In this document: in pieces, positions 1 through 11,988 of the stretch
Layout of the letters: each line of letters starts with the position of its first letter
How positions within the stretch are numbered: the first letter of the stretch is position 1
Assembly (NCBI RefSeq): GCF_000687475.1
Contig: NC_057321.1
Location: 2,480,001-2,544,000 of the forward strand
Origin: Ustilaginoidea virens
Lineage: Eukaryota; Ascomycota; Sordariomycetes; Hypocreales; Clavicipitaceae
Length of the DNA: 64,000 nucleotides
Direction: 5' to 3'
Position numbers and translations under genes: made by a program
The notes under the pieces: model-generated
Database searches by the model: none
What the model was told of the DNA's origin: nothing
Seen by the model: only the letters and a program-made list of their open reading frames with translations

Positions 1-815
1 ACAGGGGCTGCTCAGCGTAGTGAGAGTTGACCTGAGCAGCATTGGCCGACGACGTGTCGACGTAGTATTGGCCAGTCACCGGGCTGTAGTAAATCTGCTG
101 CCCTTGATTCATGGCGGCCTGCATCCCAACCTGTTGCTGCATGTTTCGCAGTTGCTGCTGTTGCTCGTACAAGGCCATTTGCTGCTGGGTGAGCTGAGAG
201 TTGCTCATGTTGAGCTGCTGAAACTGCTGCGCGGCGGCCTGGACACTCCTGAGCTGCTGCTGAAGTCTCTGCTGCTGCTGGGCGAGGTACATGTTGGTAG
301 CCACGAGTTGGGCGTAAAGACTGGGGTCCATGTGCTCCTGGGCTTGATCGTCCATGGCAAGCTCGGGGGGGGGCGAGAACCTGGTCAACCGTGTACTGCG
401 CGTTATTCATCATGTTCGCATAACTCTGTTGAGCCCCGTACTGGGGAAAAGCAGTCTTTGGGGCGGCGCTGTAAGCATTGTCTTGCCCATAACCATAGAG
501 GTTGGCGACCATGCCGTGTTGTGCGTATTGCTGGGGGGTGGCATTGACGGTAGGCGACAGAGGTCCGGGGCCAAAGGTGGCAGCCGCGGCCGACTTGGGA
601 GCTGTTCGAAGACCGGCGAGGAGGTGAGATCGACTGGTCCGAGGCGTCGGTGCACTGCCGTCTCTGCTGACGTTGTTTTGCTTCGCGGCATCAAAGGACA
701 GAGGCTTGATAGTCTGGCCGCCTCGACGGGAAGCGAGACCACTCGTAGGCATGGACAGCCCATGGGCCGGAGTGAAGGAATTTGAAGACATTTGAGCTAG
801 ACCGCCTGCGTCCAT
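1..815 (-). CDS. Gln-rich uncharacterised protein, N-terminal part (runs off left edge, frame break)
   Basis: The reading frame begins at an ATG at 815 (a second in-frame ATG lies at 791) and runs leftwards. The first ~150 residues are Ser/Ala/Pro-rich and include TPRTSRSHLLAGLRTAP. At about 369-377 (plus strand G9, coding C9) the frame breaks; one base fewer restores an open frame that continues to base 1. The continued frame is strongly Gln-rich with heptad-like runs of Gln and Met/Leu, then a segment containing YYSPVTGQYYVD. I recognise the style of a conserved fungal Gln-rich protein but cannot name it or give a function. The break is either a homopolymer sequencing error, a true frameshift or an unrecognised intron; the clean coding character on both sides favours an error. 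The 3' end is outside the window. Confidence 0.6.
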
Positions 816-2062
816 TGCTCGCAGATATGACGACAAAATCTACTTGACGCGTCAAAAAAAAAAATCTGGTGGGTGTCCACTGTGCGGCAGTGTATCTAGC
901 TTTCGATGATAAAAGGCCGTTCGGGGTGAAGGAACGCAATGACCAATGGCAGATAAACGAAGAAATTAGTAATGAAGAAGACGTGCGTTCAAAAACAGGC
1001 TCCAGAGGAGGTGTGTCCGAGACGGAGTCGGAAAGGCGACTTCTCCAGAATGTGAAGCAGACAGTGACCAGTTTCGAAATCGTCGCCAAGTGAAGGCGTA
1101 ATAATGGTCAGAGAGAGAAGGCAACGATACTATAGAGCAATCGAGGAATAGCGGGAAACACGAGTGCCACCAGCGGTTGAGCGTCGAACAAGCTTCTTTT
1201 CCTAAGTCGTCTTGTTCTGTCGCTGTTCTTTGCTGTCTGAGAGGGAGCGAGTAATCACGTGCCGAGAAAAAGTATTAATTGGAAACGGGTACCGAGTCCG
1301 AGGACTAGAACTTGAAAAAAAAAAAAGGGAGGGGGGGCCAGGATTAAGAAGGAAAGAAATCGAAAAGGTGGTACTTTGATGTGTTCGTATGGTCCTTTCT
1401 AGGGCAGTTGCACCGTTTCTTGGCCACAGGAACCAAGCGAGAAGCAAACAAGGGATGACTCTGCTCGGCGGCTATCGTGCAACAACCAGTCGAGGGTGAC
1501 TAATGAGTAAACTCCCGGGTTGCTTGTAATGACTCGATATTCCGAAGAAAAGGTCAAGCTGCAGAGATCGAATATGAGTTGCAATGTATCGGTCGATGGT
1601 CAGGATGAAAAATGTATGGCTGAAAAGTATCGCGAAGCGGCAGGATGGCAGACGGAATAACAAGGCTTTGAGGCTCTTTTTCAAAGGTAGAATTACAAAG
1701 AGGTAATGCAAATGCCGAAGAGACGAAGACGATGTACCTGATGCAATAACGCTGGATGGCAAGGACGCAAGGAGGAGGAGCGTGCAGACTTTCCCGCTTT
1801 CGAGATGTAAGGTGCGTAGGCGCTTTGAGACGGACGTAATGTCGACGAGCAAGAGCGGTCGGAACTGAGTGCAGACAAATAATGGCAGCAGGCGGGTTGA
1901 GACGGACCAAAGGGTATCGTATCCGGGAACCGAAATGGATGTGGTGCTGCGGGTGCAGCCTTCCAAACTGAAACTGAAGAAAAGCGAGAAAAAAAAAAGG
2001 AAAGAATAGAAAGGTGATGATTGTGCACTGCAATGGAACCCGACTTTACTTTGCAATCAGAG

Positions 2063-2096
<34 letters not shown>

Positions 2097-2620
2097 GGCA
2101 CCTCTTTCTCCAATAGTCCACTTGTCCCTTGTCAAGAAGTTTTTTTGCCGAAAAATCGGGCTTTGACCTTGAATTCGAGTGTCGCTTTTGCGTTTCTTGG
2201 GCGATGATCGCGGCTGTTGGTGCAGTAGTGGTGATGCGGGTTTTGTGGACCTATCAAGGCGACGAGGGAAAAAAACTAACAGTGGCGAACGAGGTCGAAA
2301 ACGGGGTCGAAGGAAGACGATGCGCGGGGGAGAAAAAAAGAAAGAAAAAAAAAAACAGAAGGCGCAGGAGGAGATTCGGATACAGGGAGAGGGCGTAAAA
2401 AACAGAGGGGAAACGAGGGGAGGAGGTGAGGGTTCGAGGTTGAGGTTGGAGGTGGATGAAGGAGAGAGGGAGGAAGGGAGGAGCAAAGTAGAAAGGGGAG
2501 CCGGAAAAAGGATGGAAAGCGGTTGACGATGGGGGGGGGGGGTGCTCGAGGCGACTCTTGGCTGACTTGGGGTGCTCAAGGCTGAGATGGGAGCCACCAG
2601 ACAACAGGTGCAACTTGTGG
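816..2620. other. Leader/promoter spacer upstream of the Gln-rich gene
   Basis: No convincing coding sequence on either strand. Read on the minus strand the stretch is CT-rich with many T/C tracts, which is typical of leaders and promoters of filamentous ascomycete genes, so it most likely serves the leftward gene ending at 815. It contains a 32-base A tract (2063-2094) and a G12 run (2531-2542). The open frames here are low-complexity Ser/Phe/Pro or Arg/Lys/Glu stretches without domains. Confidence 0.5.
2063..2094. repeat. A32 homopolymer
   Basis: Uninterrupted run of 32 A on the plus strand in the CT-rich (minus strand) leader of the Gln-rich gene. It could be a slippage-prone microsatellite or the tail of an old retroposed sequence; nothing next to it looks like a retroposon. 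Confidence 0.9.
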
Positions 2621-3991
2621 CTGTCAAAAATTGGCCTGGGCCGGGCTAGGAGGGGGTGGGGGTCTGGTGACTTTGGGCCGGGGGGGGGGGAGGGCTTTCA
2701 CCAGTCGCCGAATGAGGCCGAACGAGGCCCCTGAGCTGCACTTGTTGCAAGCTGGCTGGGTGCCAGCAGCCTTGCCTTGCCGAGGATTCCAGGTTCCAGT
2801 GTGCTGGCGGGAGTCCGGGACGGCCTGGCGGGCGCCTCTGATCTCATCATGGCAGTTGGCACCAGTGGGGCGCCGGGTGGTGTCTGGTCCTGGGGCGACA
2901 TCGCAGGCCCAGCAGAGAGGCCCAGCAGCGACCCAGGCGGCAGACAACCACAGCCGCCGAGCAGTGCAGTGCACGTAGTGACCAGACGCCTTGGCTTGGC
3001 CGTCCAAACGCTGAAGCCACCCGCGCGTTGCGGTCAATTGGCCAGATCACTCACCAACCTTGCCAGGGGCTGCCGAAGGGGCACATGCAGTCGCGCACGC
3101 AAGGACACCCAAGCGCTGTGGCCCAGGGCCCAGGCCATTTGATGCTCTCTCGCCATGTCCATGTACCCCGGGCTCGCGGCGTTGTTGGCCTTCCCACCCA
3201 TCGTCTGGGGAGCAGATGGGGGGGGGGGGGGGGTGGTCAGCACGCCTGGATTTCTGCGCCGTGACGGCGGGAGCCGGCGGGTACATGTATGTATCTGTAT
3301 CTCGCAGTGGGCCCATCTCAACCCCAACCAGTGTCCGCCGGCTTCGGGCGCTCCAACCAGACATTGACTTTCTCCATCGACTTCCCTTCGCTCTGAGTGG
3401 TGGACCGACTCCAGAGTACCGGTGCATGCGGGCGTCACTGGCATGTTGCCCAGAAAAAGCTGGGGGGGGGGGGCTCGAGGCTCGGTACCCCGCTGGCTGG
3501 CCGGCTTGCTCCCTTTTTTTTTTTTTTTATTTCCCACGCACCGCACCAGACTGACATCTTGGAAAAAGCCGCTTGACTCATCCGTCAAAGCGCCACTGCT
3601 CAGCGTCAAACTTTCAGAGGCCGCTGCAGGGGCCGCCAGCCACTTGTTCTCGGGGCATTCTGGCGGCGGGACCAGGCGAATCAGGGAGCCTTTTGCGCAC
3701 AACTTGGCGAGGGTCTCCCCTCCCGGTCTATTGCGGGCGCCCAAGTACCGTGCCGCGCCCAATCAACGGGTCTCAGTCACCGCTGGGGGAGGGGGCGGGG
3801 GGGGGGAGGCGCCAGTTCCCGCCAATCAGGCGCCGGCGAAGGAATGCGGCGCGCAGGCGGGGGGTTGGGAGAAATGGCCCGCTTGATAGGCTAGGCCCGG
3901 GCCCGCGACCTGATTGGCTCGATGGTGCGTTCTCTCCTCATCACCGCAGTGGCTTCTGAAGATGGTCTGCTCTCCAGAGCCCAGCGCCCGA

Positions 3992-4034
3992 GCTGCTGCT
4001 GCTGCTGCTGCTGCTGCTTTTGCTTTGTTGTTGC

Positions 4035-4065
<31 letters not shown>

Positions 4066-4066
4066 G
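3992..4066. repeat. GCT then TTG trinucleotide microsatellites
   Basis: About nine GCT units (3992-4018) are followed within ten bases by an array of TTG/TGT units up to about 4066, broken by one GCTG. On the minus strand they read as Gln/Ser/Ala and Asn/Thr runs, but no gene context supports translation. Confidence 0.85.
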
Positions 4067-4578
4067 ATGCAGTCTGACCTTGCTTGGCGGCAATGGAGGC
4101 AGCATGCATTCAGCCTCCAAGTACTCCCGTACCCAGCCACCGTGTCTCGTCGATGTGCTCCGTACGAGTGAGTGGTCGAGTCTGCAATGTGGCAATTCGT
4201 CCGTCGAGTTAACCGTTAACCGTACGGGGTACTGGCATAGGCACGGTTTCATGGAATCCCGCCAACTGCCGGTGGAGCACAGTGTTTCGAGGTTGTCTTT
4301 TCCCTGCACGGTCGTCAGCCCGGCGCGGGCGGGGGAGCCGGCGCGGGATTACGGTTCAGGATAAAGTAAAATAGAGCAAGGCGTCTCGTCTCGGCTCGGA
4401 CGCGCCGTGCCTGCGGCCATTGCAAGCACGGCGGCTCCTGTGGCGGCCGCCGGCGTGAGGTCCTGGCACTGGGTTGCCAAGAATAGCACCAGCTGGACGC
4501 TGCTGCCCGATTTTCTTTTTGCTGTGCTGGCTGGCCAACCGACTCCACCGACGACGACTGCCCGCGCAAAGACGAACA

Positions 4579-4579
4579 A

Positions 4580-4610
<31 letters not shown>

Positions 4611-4611
4611 C
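4579..4611. repeat. Poly-A plus CA dinucleotide repeat
   Basis: About 18 A followed by eight CA units. Simple microsatellite in a gene-free spacer. Confidence 0.85.
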
Positions 4612-5274
4612 AATTGCATTCGACAGCGCGCACCATGGCTGCCATGGGCTTCTCGCTCGGGGGTCTCGCGCAGGTCGTCCGTCTGGGTGTCGGTATATAT
4701 TTGTTTGCCTTTGACCGTTAAGACGTTGGGTGGCCAGGGTACTCCAATTGCCGGTCGACGGGCGGGTTCCCTGCCAACATCTTCCATCGTATTCCTCCCC
4801 CCCCCCCCCCCCCCCTTGCGACCCACTCTCCCCTGTTTCGGCCATGCTCGAAGCAGCTAGACGGCTGGGGGCAGCTACTCCCTGCCGTCACCGCTGCCCA
4901 AGTACCTGCCCTTAGTGGCCGAGCCCAGCGTTACAAGTAATGACTCGCCCGCCCTTGCCCGAAACAGACGGGGATAATGACAAATGACATTCATGTCCCC
5001 CCGTCTGGGCAACCCAGATTGCAAGGCCGGTGGCTGCCTGCTTGTTCCTTTTTCATCATTCCTCCCAAGTTCCCAACTGAAACGGGCGAGTATCCCCCTC
5101 GGCCTAATGCACATCATTCTCCATGGGCCGTGATACCAGCATCGTAACGTACGATTGACTCGCTCGCGGACAAACCATCTTCCGAGCTTAGATGGCCGGC
5201 TAGCCGTGCTGCTCAAACTTGCCCATGCAGGCGTCAAAGGGAACGGACCGCGTGTCAAGGCACACAGTGCCTTT

Positions 5275-5430
5275 GTTAGATACCTACCTCAGGTACCTAA
5301 ATAACCAAACACTCCGTAGTATGTTGAATAAGAGGTAGGTACCCAGGGTCAGTACCTACCTAGGTAGGTACCTACCTGATACCTACCCTAGGTAAGTAAG
5401 GTAGGTACCTATGTAGGTACCTTATGTATG
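5275..5430. repeat. Palindromic TAGGTACC/GGTACCTA tandem repeat
   Basis: About 155 bases made almost entirely of permutations of TACCTAGG and GGTACCTA, so the block is nearly self-complementary. Similar but shorter blocks occur at 16797-16846 and inside both transposons of the secreted-protein array. No gene overlaps it. Confidence 0.8.
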
Positions 5431-8400
5431 TAGTCGACTGGACAGGGGCACAGCCTTGGCTGGCACTGTTGGCAGCTCACCAGTTTGTCCAACACGTTAG
5501 CCCGCATCATTGTGTTGTGATTGTGTACAATTATTCGAGAAAACGTCCATCCAGCAGGATGGGATCCCCCCCCCCTTTTTTTTTCTCTCTTTTCTTTTTC
5601 GAATGCGCAACACTATCGGCGCAACATCGCGGGCGCAACACCAGGAGCCTGGTCTCCCTCCGACGGCAGTTCCAAACGATGCTCAGCACCAAACGCACAC
5701 GTACAGACAATTCTCGATGCCACCCAAAGGGTCTTCAGCTCCGTCCTCAAGCGACACGCCTCTTGCTGCTGCTGCTCCCATCACGCGTCTCTGTCCGCCC
5801 GCAGTGTCCGTCAACAAGGACTTATGAGATTCCCGCAGCGCTGCTTCTGCCGAGGAGGCGAGCGTCTGCTTCGATGGCCTGCACAAGCTCCTGGCGCGGG
5901 GTTGAATGTTGGACATGTCTGACAGCAAAGCCGGACGGGAGCCGAATTCCGTAAACGCGGATTGTGACGAAAACGCAGACGGAGTTGGGAAAAGCAGGGC
6001 GGGCGGCCAGGCAATATGCAATCGTATCCTGCGTCAAGTCCCCAGAGTCGGCTTCTTTAGACGCAATCGGGTTTTGCAAGAGGTCCAGTCACAAGCCAGT
6101 CTGTGGCTGCGCATCCCTATGCTCCCCGAGCATTGGACGGGATTCCGGAGCAGAAATCTCGCACGCCACTCGGAGCTCCATCATCGTTAGGATCATCGCG
6201 GCCACGAGCTCTGGACATTTCCGCCGTGTGCTCGCTACCTGACGAGTAACGATCCTCGATGAATAATTTCAAGCTCTCGCTCGTACTGGTTTTTCATCCA
6301 TGATTTTCGAGCCATTTCCGTCTCGACGTTCACGAGGATTCCCGTCCCTTCTTCTGCAAGTCAGCAAGTGTGGAAAGTTACCTGTCACGAAAGTTGCAGC
6401 TACCCCAGAAAGATGACGGTGCAGATTCTTCCTCCCCCGGGGAATGGTTTTTGCCGACATGCCAGCAATGAGCCCATCAAGCAGGGCAGCAGGGCATCTC
6501 CACTCCAGAATCGGCTGCAAAGCCCAACCTCTCCAACGCAGACAAAGGAAGGGCACTTGAATTCCCTCCAAATGCTCGACCAAAACGGCCCCAAGGGTTC
6601 AGTCCCTGTGAGGTTTAGGTGCAGGCCTTGGAGAACGCGTGCTTTAAACTTATCCCGCTGGCGATAAGAATACAGCCATCTTCTCCGAGACGTTGTTGGC
6701 AATTTGGACCACCGTCACGGCTGATTCCTCAATGTGAGCGGGGATGTCTGCCAGAGCAAGTTTCGAAAGACGAGCAGCAGCTATTGATTCGACCCTCTTC
6801 AAGAGAACCCCTGTCGGTTTCTGGGTGCAGGATTCTCCTGGAAGAGGCGAGGAGAAAGACAGGGGCATGCGGCGTGCAGAGTCCCTTGGACATTTATTGT
6901 TCCAAAACGCCCTTTTGGCTGCGGACTGGCCCGGGCTGTGAAATATCCTCACTCTGGCGCGTTGGGACAAGCCGGACCTGCAGCCATTAGCAATGAAAGC
7001 GGACTTTTGCCTGCGGGTTACAAGCGTCGTCGAGCAGGAAAACGAGAAGAAACTATGGCCGTCTGATCAGATCGTTCATCTCCATATGGAGAGAGCCGAA
7101 CAAAGCTGTTGCATTTGCCGAGCATGAGATTTGGTTGACAGTTCAAGAATTCCATGAATGCGAGGAATAAAAAGAGAAGGCGGTGAGGTTCTGCTGCGTA
7201 CAACGCTGCCGCACCACCACTTCAGCCCAGCGCAACACCAGCGCAACACCAGCGCAATCCGGATCAAGGTCATCGACAGGGCCGTCATCGCCATCGGCAG
7301 TGGCAAACGTTTCCAAGATGCAGCTTTAGGCTCAGAGGGCATCGATCCGCCGGCATTGCCTGCCATGCACGTCCTGGCCACGAGACTTCCCGACCCAGAC
7401 TTCAAGTCGAAAGCCAGAAATGCCAGGACAGGCTCAGATTGAGCGACTCTCGGATGACCTGCTTGCCAAGGATGAGATTTATGCTAGCCTTGCCATGTTG
7501 GCCAGGTCTGGCCAAGACGCAAGTCTGCCGAATGAAAGAGGCGTGAGGCTTCGTTCTCGACACTGCCAGTGGACCAAAGCTCGAGGTACCGGACAAGACG
7601 ATCCAAACGAAGCCGCACTCTCTTTCAAGCCTCGCGAAGGAAGCACCGGACCGCGATGATGGCACGATGCAGCCCAGAAGGGTTCTTATCGACGACGTGT
7701 GGGTTTGGGGAAAGACCAAATGCGTCTTGTGTGGTCGCCGATGACTTTCCCACTCGTAAAGCTGAAGCGAGACCTGAGGCCGGGTCATTTGGGTACGAAC
7801 GACGGTGGAATCTGGCAAGACTGGGTGAGGGCTACATAACAACACCTGGGTGCAGCTTCAAACATGTGTCGAGCCAGGTCCTTGTCCGGTATCGACGCCT
7901 GGACAAGAGAGACGTTTGGTAGCCTGTTTACTTCGATGGCCTGGATCACACATGACGGGCCCCACGCACCGATGGCGCCATTCAAGGCTTTCCCAGGCGC
8001 TCGTTGAATCAGAACAAGGTCGTCATTACATCCGGACCGGGGGCAGCCATTGCTTGAAGCTGCAACCACTGGGATCTAACTGAAAAAAAAGGACTGTAAA
8101 CACCTTGTCGAAACGGCCGGCCCCGACTTTAGCGACCCGCAAGAGCCAACATGGACAGAACAAAGGCGGCGATGCGGTGGAAGCGGCTGATTCGCAGTCT
8201 TGTGCGTAACCCTCGCTCAGCTGTAGTTGATTCCCCGCGCAGGCCACGGCAACAGGACAGGCCGACGTGGCGTGCGCTCGCCCGAGCCGACGAAAGCTGA
8301 AACCGCCAGTTGGCGTTGCTGCTCGCATTGCTCGCAGGGCAAGTCCGCCTCAACGGGGTGTTTGAGGTGTTTGAGTCGTTGCTGGGGTGCCGCAACGTGT

Positions 8401-9255
8401 TGCCAGGGATCAATCAAGCAAGGGATGCAAGGGATGCAAGGCCCACATGACATGACATGCGTGTCGCAGCGTTCCACGTTGTCACTCCCTCGGCGAGCCG
8501 CCAAGCCGGGTCATGATGGTGGCGGAGGTCATCTGAGAAGAAACTTTTCGCAATGGCGCTTCCTAGCTTCCCAGGGGAGACGCAGGCCTCACAACCGCAA
8601 CCCATCATCCCTCGACCTGTCGCCGCCACTCCCCCACCGCACATGGCGCACGCCACGGCTCAAACTCGCCTAGCCATTCACCCCAAGACCGATTCAATGG
8701 GGTAATGAAAACTGCGGACGGAGCACCCAGAGGCCCACACCTTCGGCGTTGTTTCCCCCGCATTGGCATGGAAGGGGGGACGCCCCCCCCCGGTGACGAG
8801 CGTCGCCCGTTCAAGTGCCTGCGTCCGTGGTGGAGCCATGGCGACCTGGAAGCGTAGGAGACCATATGTACAAACTTGCAATTTTTTTATTCCTCCGTCA
8901 CACAGGGTCTGCTGACCCCTTGGCATGGCTTGGACCCGTTTTGCCGGGGGTTAGGTTAGCCACGGCTTATACATTGCACAAGGGCACTTATAAGTCGTGG
9001 GACACCACCATCAACAGACGGCGTTGCCAAGTGCTGCATTCTGCATTCTGCATTCCTCCGGCGCCGATAGAAAGCCCGGGAGCGACAAGAGCCACACGGC
9101 GTCGTCTGGCATTTCTCTCCATCATCCGTCGACCTGCCATTTGCTGTCCCGCGCATCCTCATCCCCTCGTTGCGCCTCGACCTCCACCACAACGCTCGCT
9201 CGAACAAAACAACGACCCTGCGAAAAGCCAGTCGAGAAACGCAACCGCCTCCAAC
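5431..9255. other. Long spacer without a recognisable intact gene
   Basis: Nearly 4 kb with only short, unrelated open frames on both strands. A few stretches (for example 7420-7740 plus strand and 7785-8069 minus strand) have coding-like composition, but frames change every 100-200 bases and no motif identifies them; they may be remnants of a decayed gene. The last ~300 bases are the upstream region of the DUF3602 gene and include a TATA-like ACTTATAAG near 8987. Confidence 0.45.
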
Positions 9256-9687
9256 ATGTCCAAGTATCTCCTCACCGAGCCCTCGCCCTCCACAACCTCG
9301 TACGTCCGCTGCGGCCGCGGCGGCGCCGGCAACACCTTCCGCGCCTCGTCCTCCGAAGCCCGCACCACCGCCGTCTCCCCCACTGCGAAAAAGACGCCCT
9401 CCTCCGGCCGCTTCTTCAGCGGCATCGGCGGCGCCGGCAACGCCCACCCGGCCGCCGAGCTCCCCTCCGCAGCGGCGTCCCTCGACGACGCCCTTCGCCA
9501 CGCCGCCAAACGGGACAACGCCCCCGTCGGCTACTGCGGCCGAGGGGGTGCCGGCAACATCTACCGCCGCAAGGACAGCGACGCCGCCTCGGCCTCGACC
9601 GCCTCCAGCGCGGCCAGCGTCAAGAGCAGCATGAGCTCGACGGCCAACCTGTGGAAGCGCGTCAGCGGCTCCTTCGGACGAGACTGA
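9256..9687 (+). CDS. DUF3602 family protein (GRGGAGN repeats)
   Basis: Single exon of 143 residues starting at MSKYLL. The sequence carries the hallmark of the fungal DUF3602 family: repeated [GR]GGAGN motifs, seen three times (CGRGGAGNTF at ~22, GIGGAGNAH at ~56, CGRGGAGNIY at ~94), separated by Ser/Ala/Thr-rich linkers. It has no signal peptide or membrane segment and ends in a Ser-rich, basic tail (LWKRVSGSFGRD). The family is widespread in ascomycetes and basidiomycetes, small and of unknown biochemical function, and described in some fungi as stress- or conidiation-associated. The start is the first ATG compatible with the family's short N-terminus; an upstream open frame from 8815 is leader. 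Codon use is GC-rich, like the surrounding core genes. Confidence 0.85.
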   Translation: MSKYLLTEPSPSTTSYVRCGRGGAGNTFRASSSEARTTAVSPTAKKTPSSGRFFSGIGGAGNAHPAAELPSAAASLDDALRHAAKRDNAPVGYCGRGGAGNIYRRKDSDAASASTASSAASVKSSMSSTANLWKRVSGSFGRD

Positions 9688-10459
9688 CGTCGTCTTGTCT
9701 GGGGCGGGGGAAAAGGAGGAACGGGTCATGTCTATAAGACTTTTCAAAAGTGCTCTACGTGGTTATTTCTGCCGTTTTGTTGTCCTGGTTTGCGAGTCGA
9801 TTTTCTAGGCCGGCGTTTTTGTAAGGGGGGGGACCTCAGAGCGAGCATCAGCAGCTCGCGTGTTTGCATCTGGTGAACTACCATTATACCCCTTCCCCGC
9901 TGCCGCAGCGGGCGTGTATCATAAGTTTTCATGTCGAATATTTAGCATTGGAGAATCATGCCGATGATGCAGAGGTGAAAATTTAAAAGTTTTCGTTGCG
10001 CAATTTGCGGCAAGTCCGTCGAGACGTGAGCGATTGGCGGCTCCTTGGCCCGCTGTTTTGGCCTCAATCGACGGTATACCGAGAGGCTAGCTGCTGTGAA
10101 CGAAAAAAAAAATCATATTGCACAAATGGCACCGCGGCTGCGTTGGTACGATAGGTAATACCTCTGACATGTTGCCGACAGCACCAGGGTATCTAAACAA
10201 CTCTCGCCTTGCTCCTTCATCAACCTTGATTCCTCCGTCGCTCTTGTCACCCCGCATTGCCACTCGATTCCACCTGCTCTCGGCACAGGTCCTCGGCAAC
10301 AGCCAGTATGACCACGTAAAACCTCTTTCTCTCTCGCTTCAAGGGGGGGGGTGGAGGCCTTACTGTGACAAAGGAAAAGAAGAAAAAAAGTCACTGGGCT
10401 GGTGGCAGCTCTTCGGCGCTGTATTGCTCGGTCGACGGGTCACCCTGGAGCATCATCAC
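9688..10459. other. Spacer between DUF3602 gene and the 3' end of arp1
   Basis: Convergent 3' regions: the rightward DUF3602 gene ends at 9687 and the leftward arp1 gene ends at 10460. I see no additional gene. Short A tracts lie near 10104 and 10380. Confidence 0.6.
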
Positions 10460-11988
10460 TCAAGTGAATTTGGTGTGGATAATGTCCGGGTTCTCGTGCC
10501 AGTCGTCGATGCTTACCCACATCTGCATCGCGTTAGCTTCATTTGACGTGCCCATGCCAAAGGGGGAGGGAAGGGGGGGGGGGGGGTAAGATCCCCTTTG
10601 ACTTGATTTTCCTCATCAAAATGGGTTTTGGTGGTGCATCGCCACGGAAAGAGCCTAGACGTACCTTGCGGAATGTGCTCAATCCGGCGAGAATGCTTCC
10701 CCCAATCCACGTCGAGTATTTCCGCTCGGGGGGCGCAAAGATTTTTATTCTCATGTCCTTGACCGCAAGCTTCTGCAGCTCGGTCAGTATTCTCTCGCCG
10801 AAGCCCTTGGTCAGGGTGCTGCCGCCAGAGAGGACAATGTTGCTGTACAACGACTTGCGCAGGTCCAGGTCCGTCCTGTTGATGGCGTCGACCACGATTT
10901 GGTGGACGCCGGGATACTCGAGGCCGATGATTTCGGGGTCGAACAGGACCTCTGGAGCTCGGAAGCGCTCGGGGCCAATCTGAAAGGGGGGGGTCAGGGT
11001 TACGTCGGGACGCACGTTTCGCAGGGGAAGCTTGATGAGAGGCGCGGACGGGATGCCAAACACGACGACGCAAAGCTCACCTTGAGCTTGTGGCCGTCCG
11101 GTAGGACGTATTCGGCAAACTTGCTCTCGTTTGGCTTGATGCCGATCCAGTCCCTCTCCTCTTTTCTCGGGTCGTGCGCAACATAGGACACGCTCTCCTT
11201 GATCAGCCGCACCACCTCCTTTTCGGCGCTTGTGTGGAACACGTAGCCGCTCTTCCGCAGCAGGGTCTGCAGGTACTCGGTCACGTCGCGACCAGCCACG
11301 TCGATTCGCCGGATGCTGCTGGGCATGGCGAACCCCTCGTAGACGGGGACAGCGTGCGAGACCCCGTCGCCCGAGTCCAGGACGATGCCGGTTGTGCGGC
11401 CGCTGGCGTATAATGACAGGACAGCTTGGATGGACGTGTGCAGGGCGGGGACGTTGAAAGTCTCGAAAAGTATTTGGGCCGCGGTGTCGCGGTTGCTCCG
11501 GGGGTTTAGAGGCGGTTCCGTCAGCAGAACAGGATGCTTGCACGTCCGACGGCCGTTAGCAAAGGCATCCCCGCGGTTGGGTTGGGTTGGGTCGCGTCAA
11601 CCCTCACCCCCCGCCAGATGGTGCATCCAGGGGTAGCATGAGCAGATGGGTGGGCAGATGGGGAGGCGGGAATCCGAACCTCTTCGCTCAACGTCTTGAG
11701 CCCCTCGCCGTAAACGTACTCCCATATCCTCTCCATGTCATCCCAGTCTGTGACAATGCCGTGCTCCAGGGGGTAGCGAATCTTCAGAAGCCCCCTCAGT
11801 TCCGTGGCGGCTTTTTGCCCGATGAATACGTCGCCTTCCAGGGCGCCAGCCAAAACTCTGAGGTGCTTCGGCCGTCCAACCCAGGAGGGGAAGAAGCACT
11901 TGGGAAGGTCGTCGCCGGCGAACCCGGCACGGATGGTGCCCGATCCATTGTCCAGGACAATGGGCGCGTTGTGAAGTATCTCCGTCAT
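10460..11988 (-). CDS. arp1: Arp1, actin-related protein of dynactin (centractin)
   Basis: Arp1 polymerises into the short filament at the base of dynactin, the cofactor of cytoplasmic dynein, so it acts in nuclear migration and organelle transport along microtubules. Five pieces were assembled on the minus strand: exons 11988-11680, 11536-11081, 10979-10665 and 10522-10460, giving 380 residues, the usual Arp1 length. The actin fold is clear: [21 protein letters not shown] near the start, [15 protein letters not shown] across intron 1, [20 protein letters not shown] (phosphate loop 2), [11 protein letters not shown] and [12 protein letters not shown] near the end. HPVLLTE-type joins and the C-terminus [20 protein letters not shown] support all three introns (143, 101 and 142 bp, phase 0). 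The last intron holds a G13 run. Arp1 rather than conventional actin is indicated by the N-terminus and C-terminus. The gene is head-to-head with the mbp1-type gene. Confidence 0.93.

Larger units (their letters stand above)
2621..5270. other. GC-rich spacer with many simple repeats, no gene seen
   Basis: No frame here has the composition or motifs of a gene; apparent open frames are Pro/Gly/Arg-rich shadows. The stretch holds G16 (3218-3233), T runs near 3517, GCT and TTG triplet arrays (3992-4066), A followed by CA dinucleotides (4579-4611) and C19 (4797-4815). Confidence 0.6.

Noticed and set aside
6368..8069. Possible decayed polyketide synthase or other large gene
   Set aside because: Some stretches look coding, but I could not match any to a family motif on either strand, and frames change too often.
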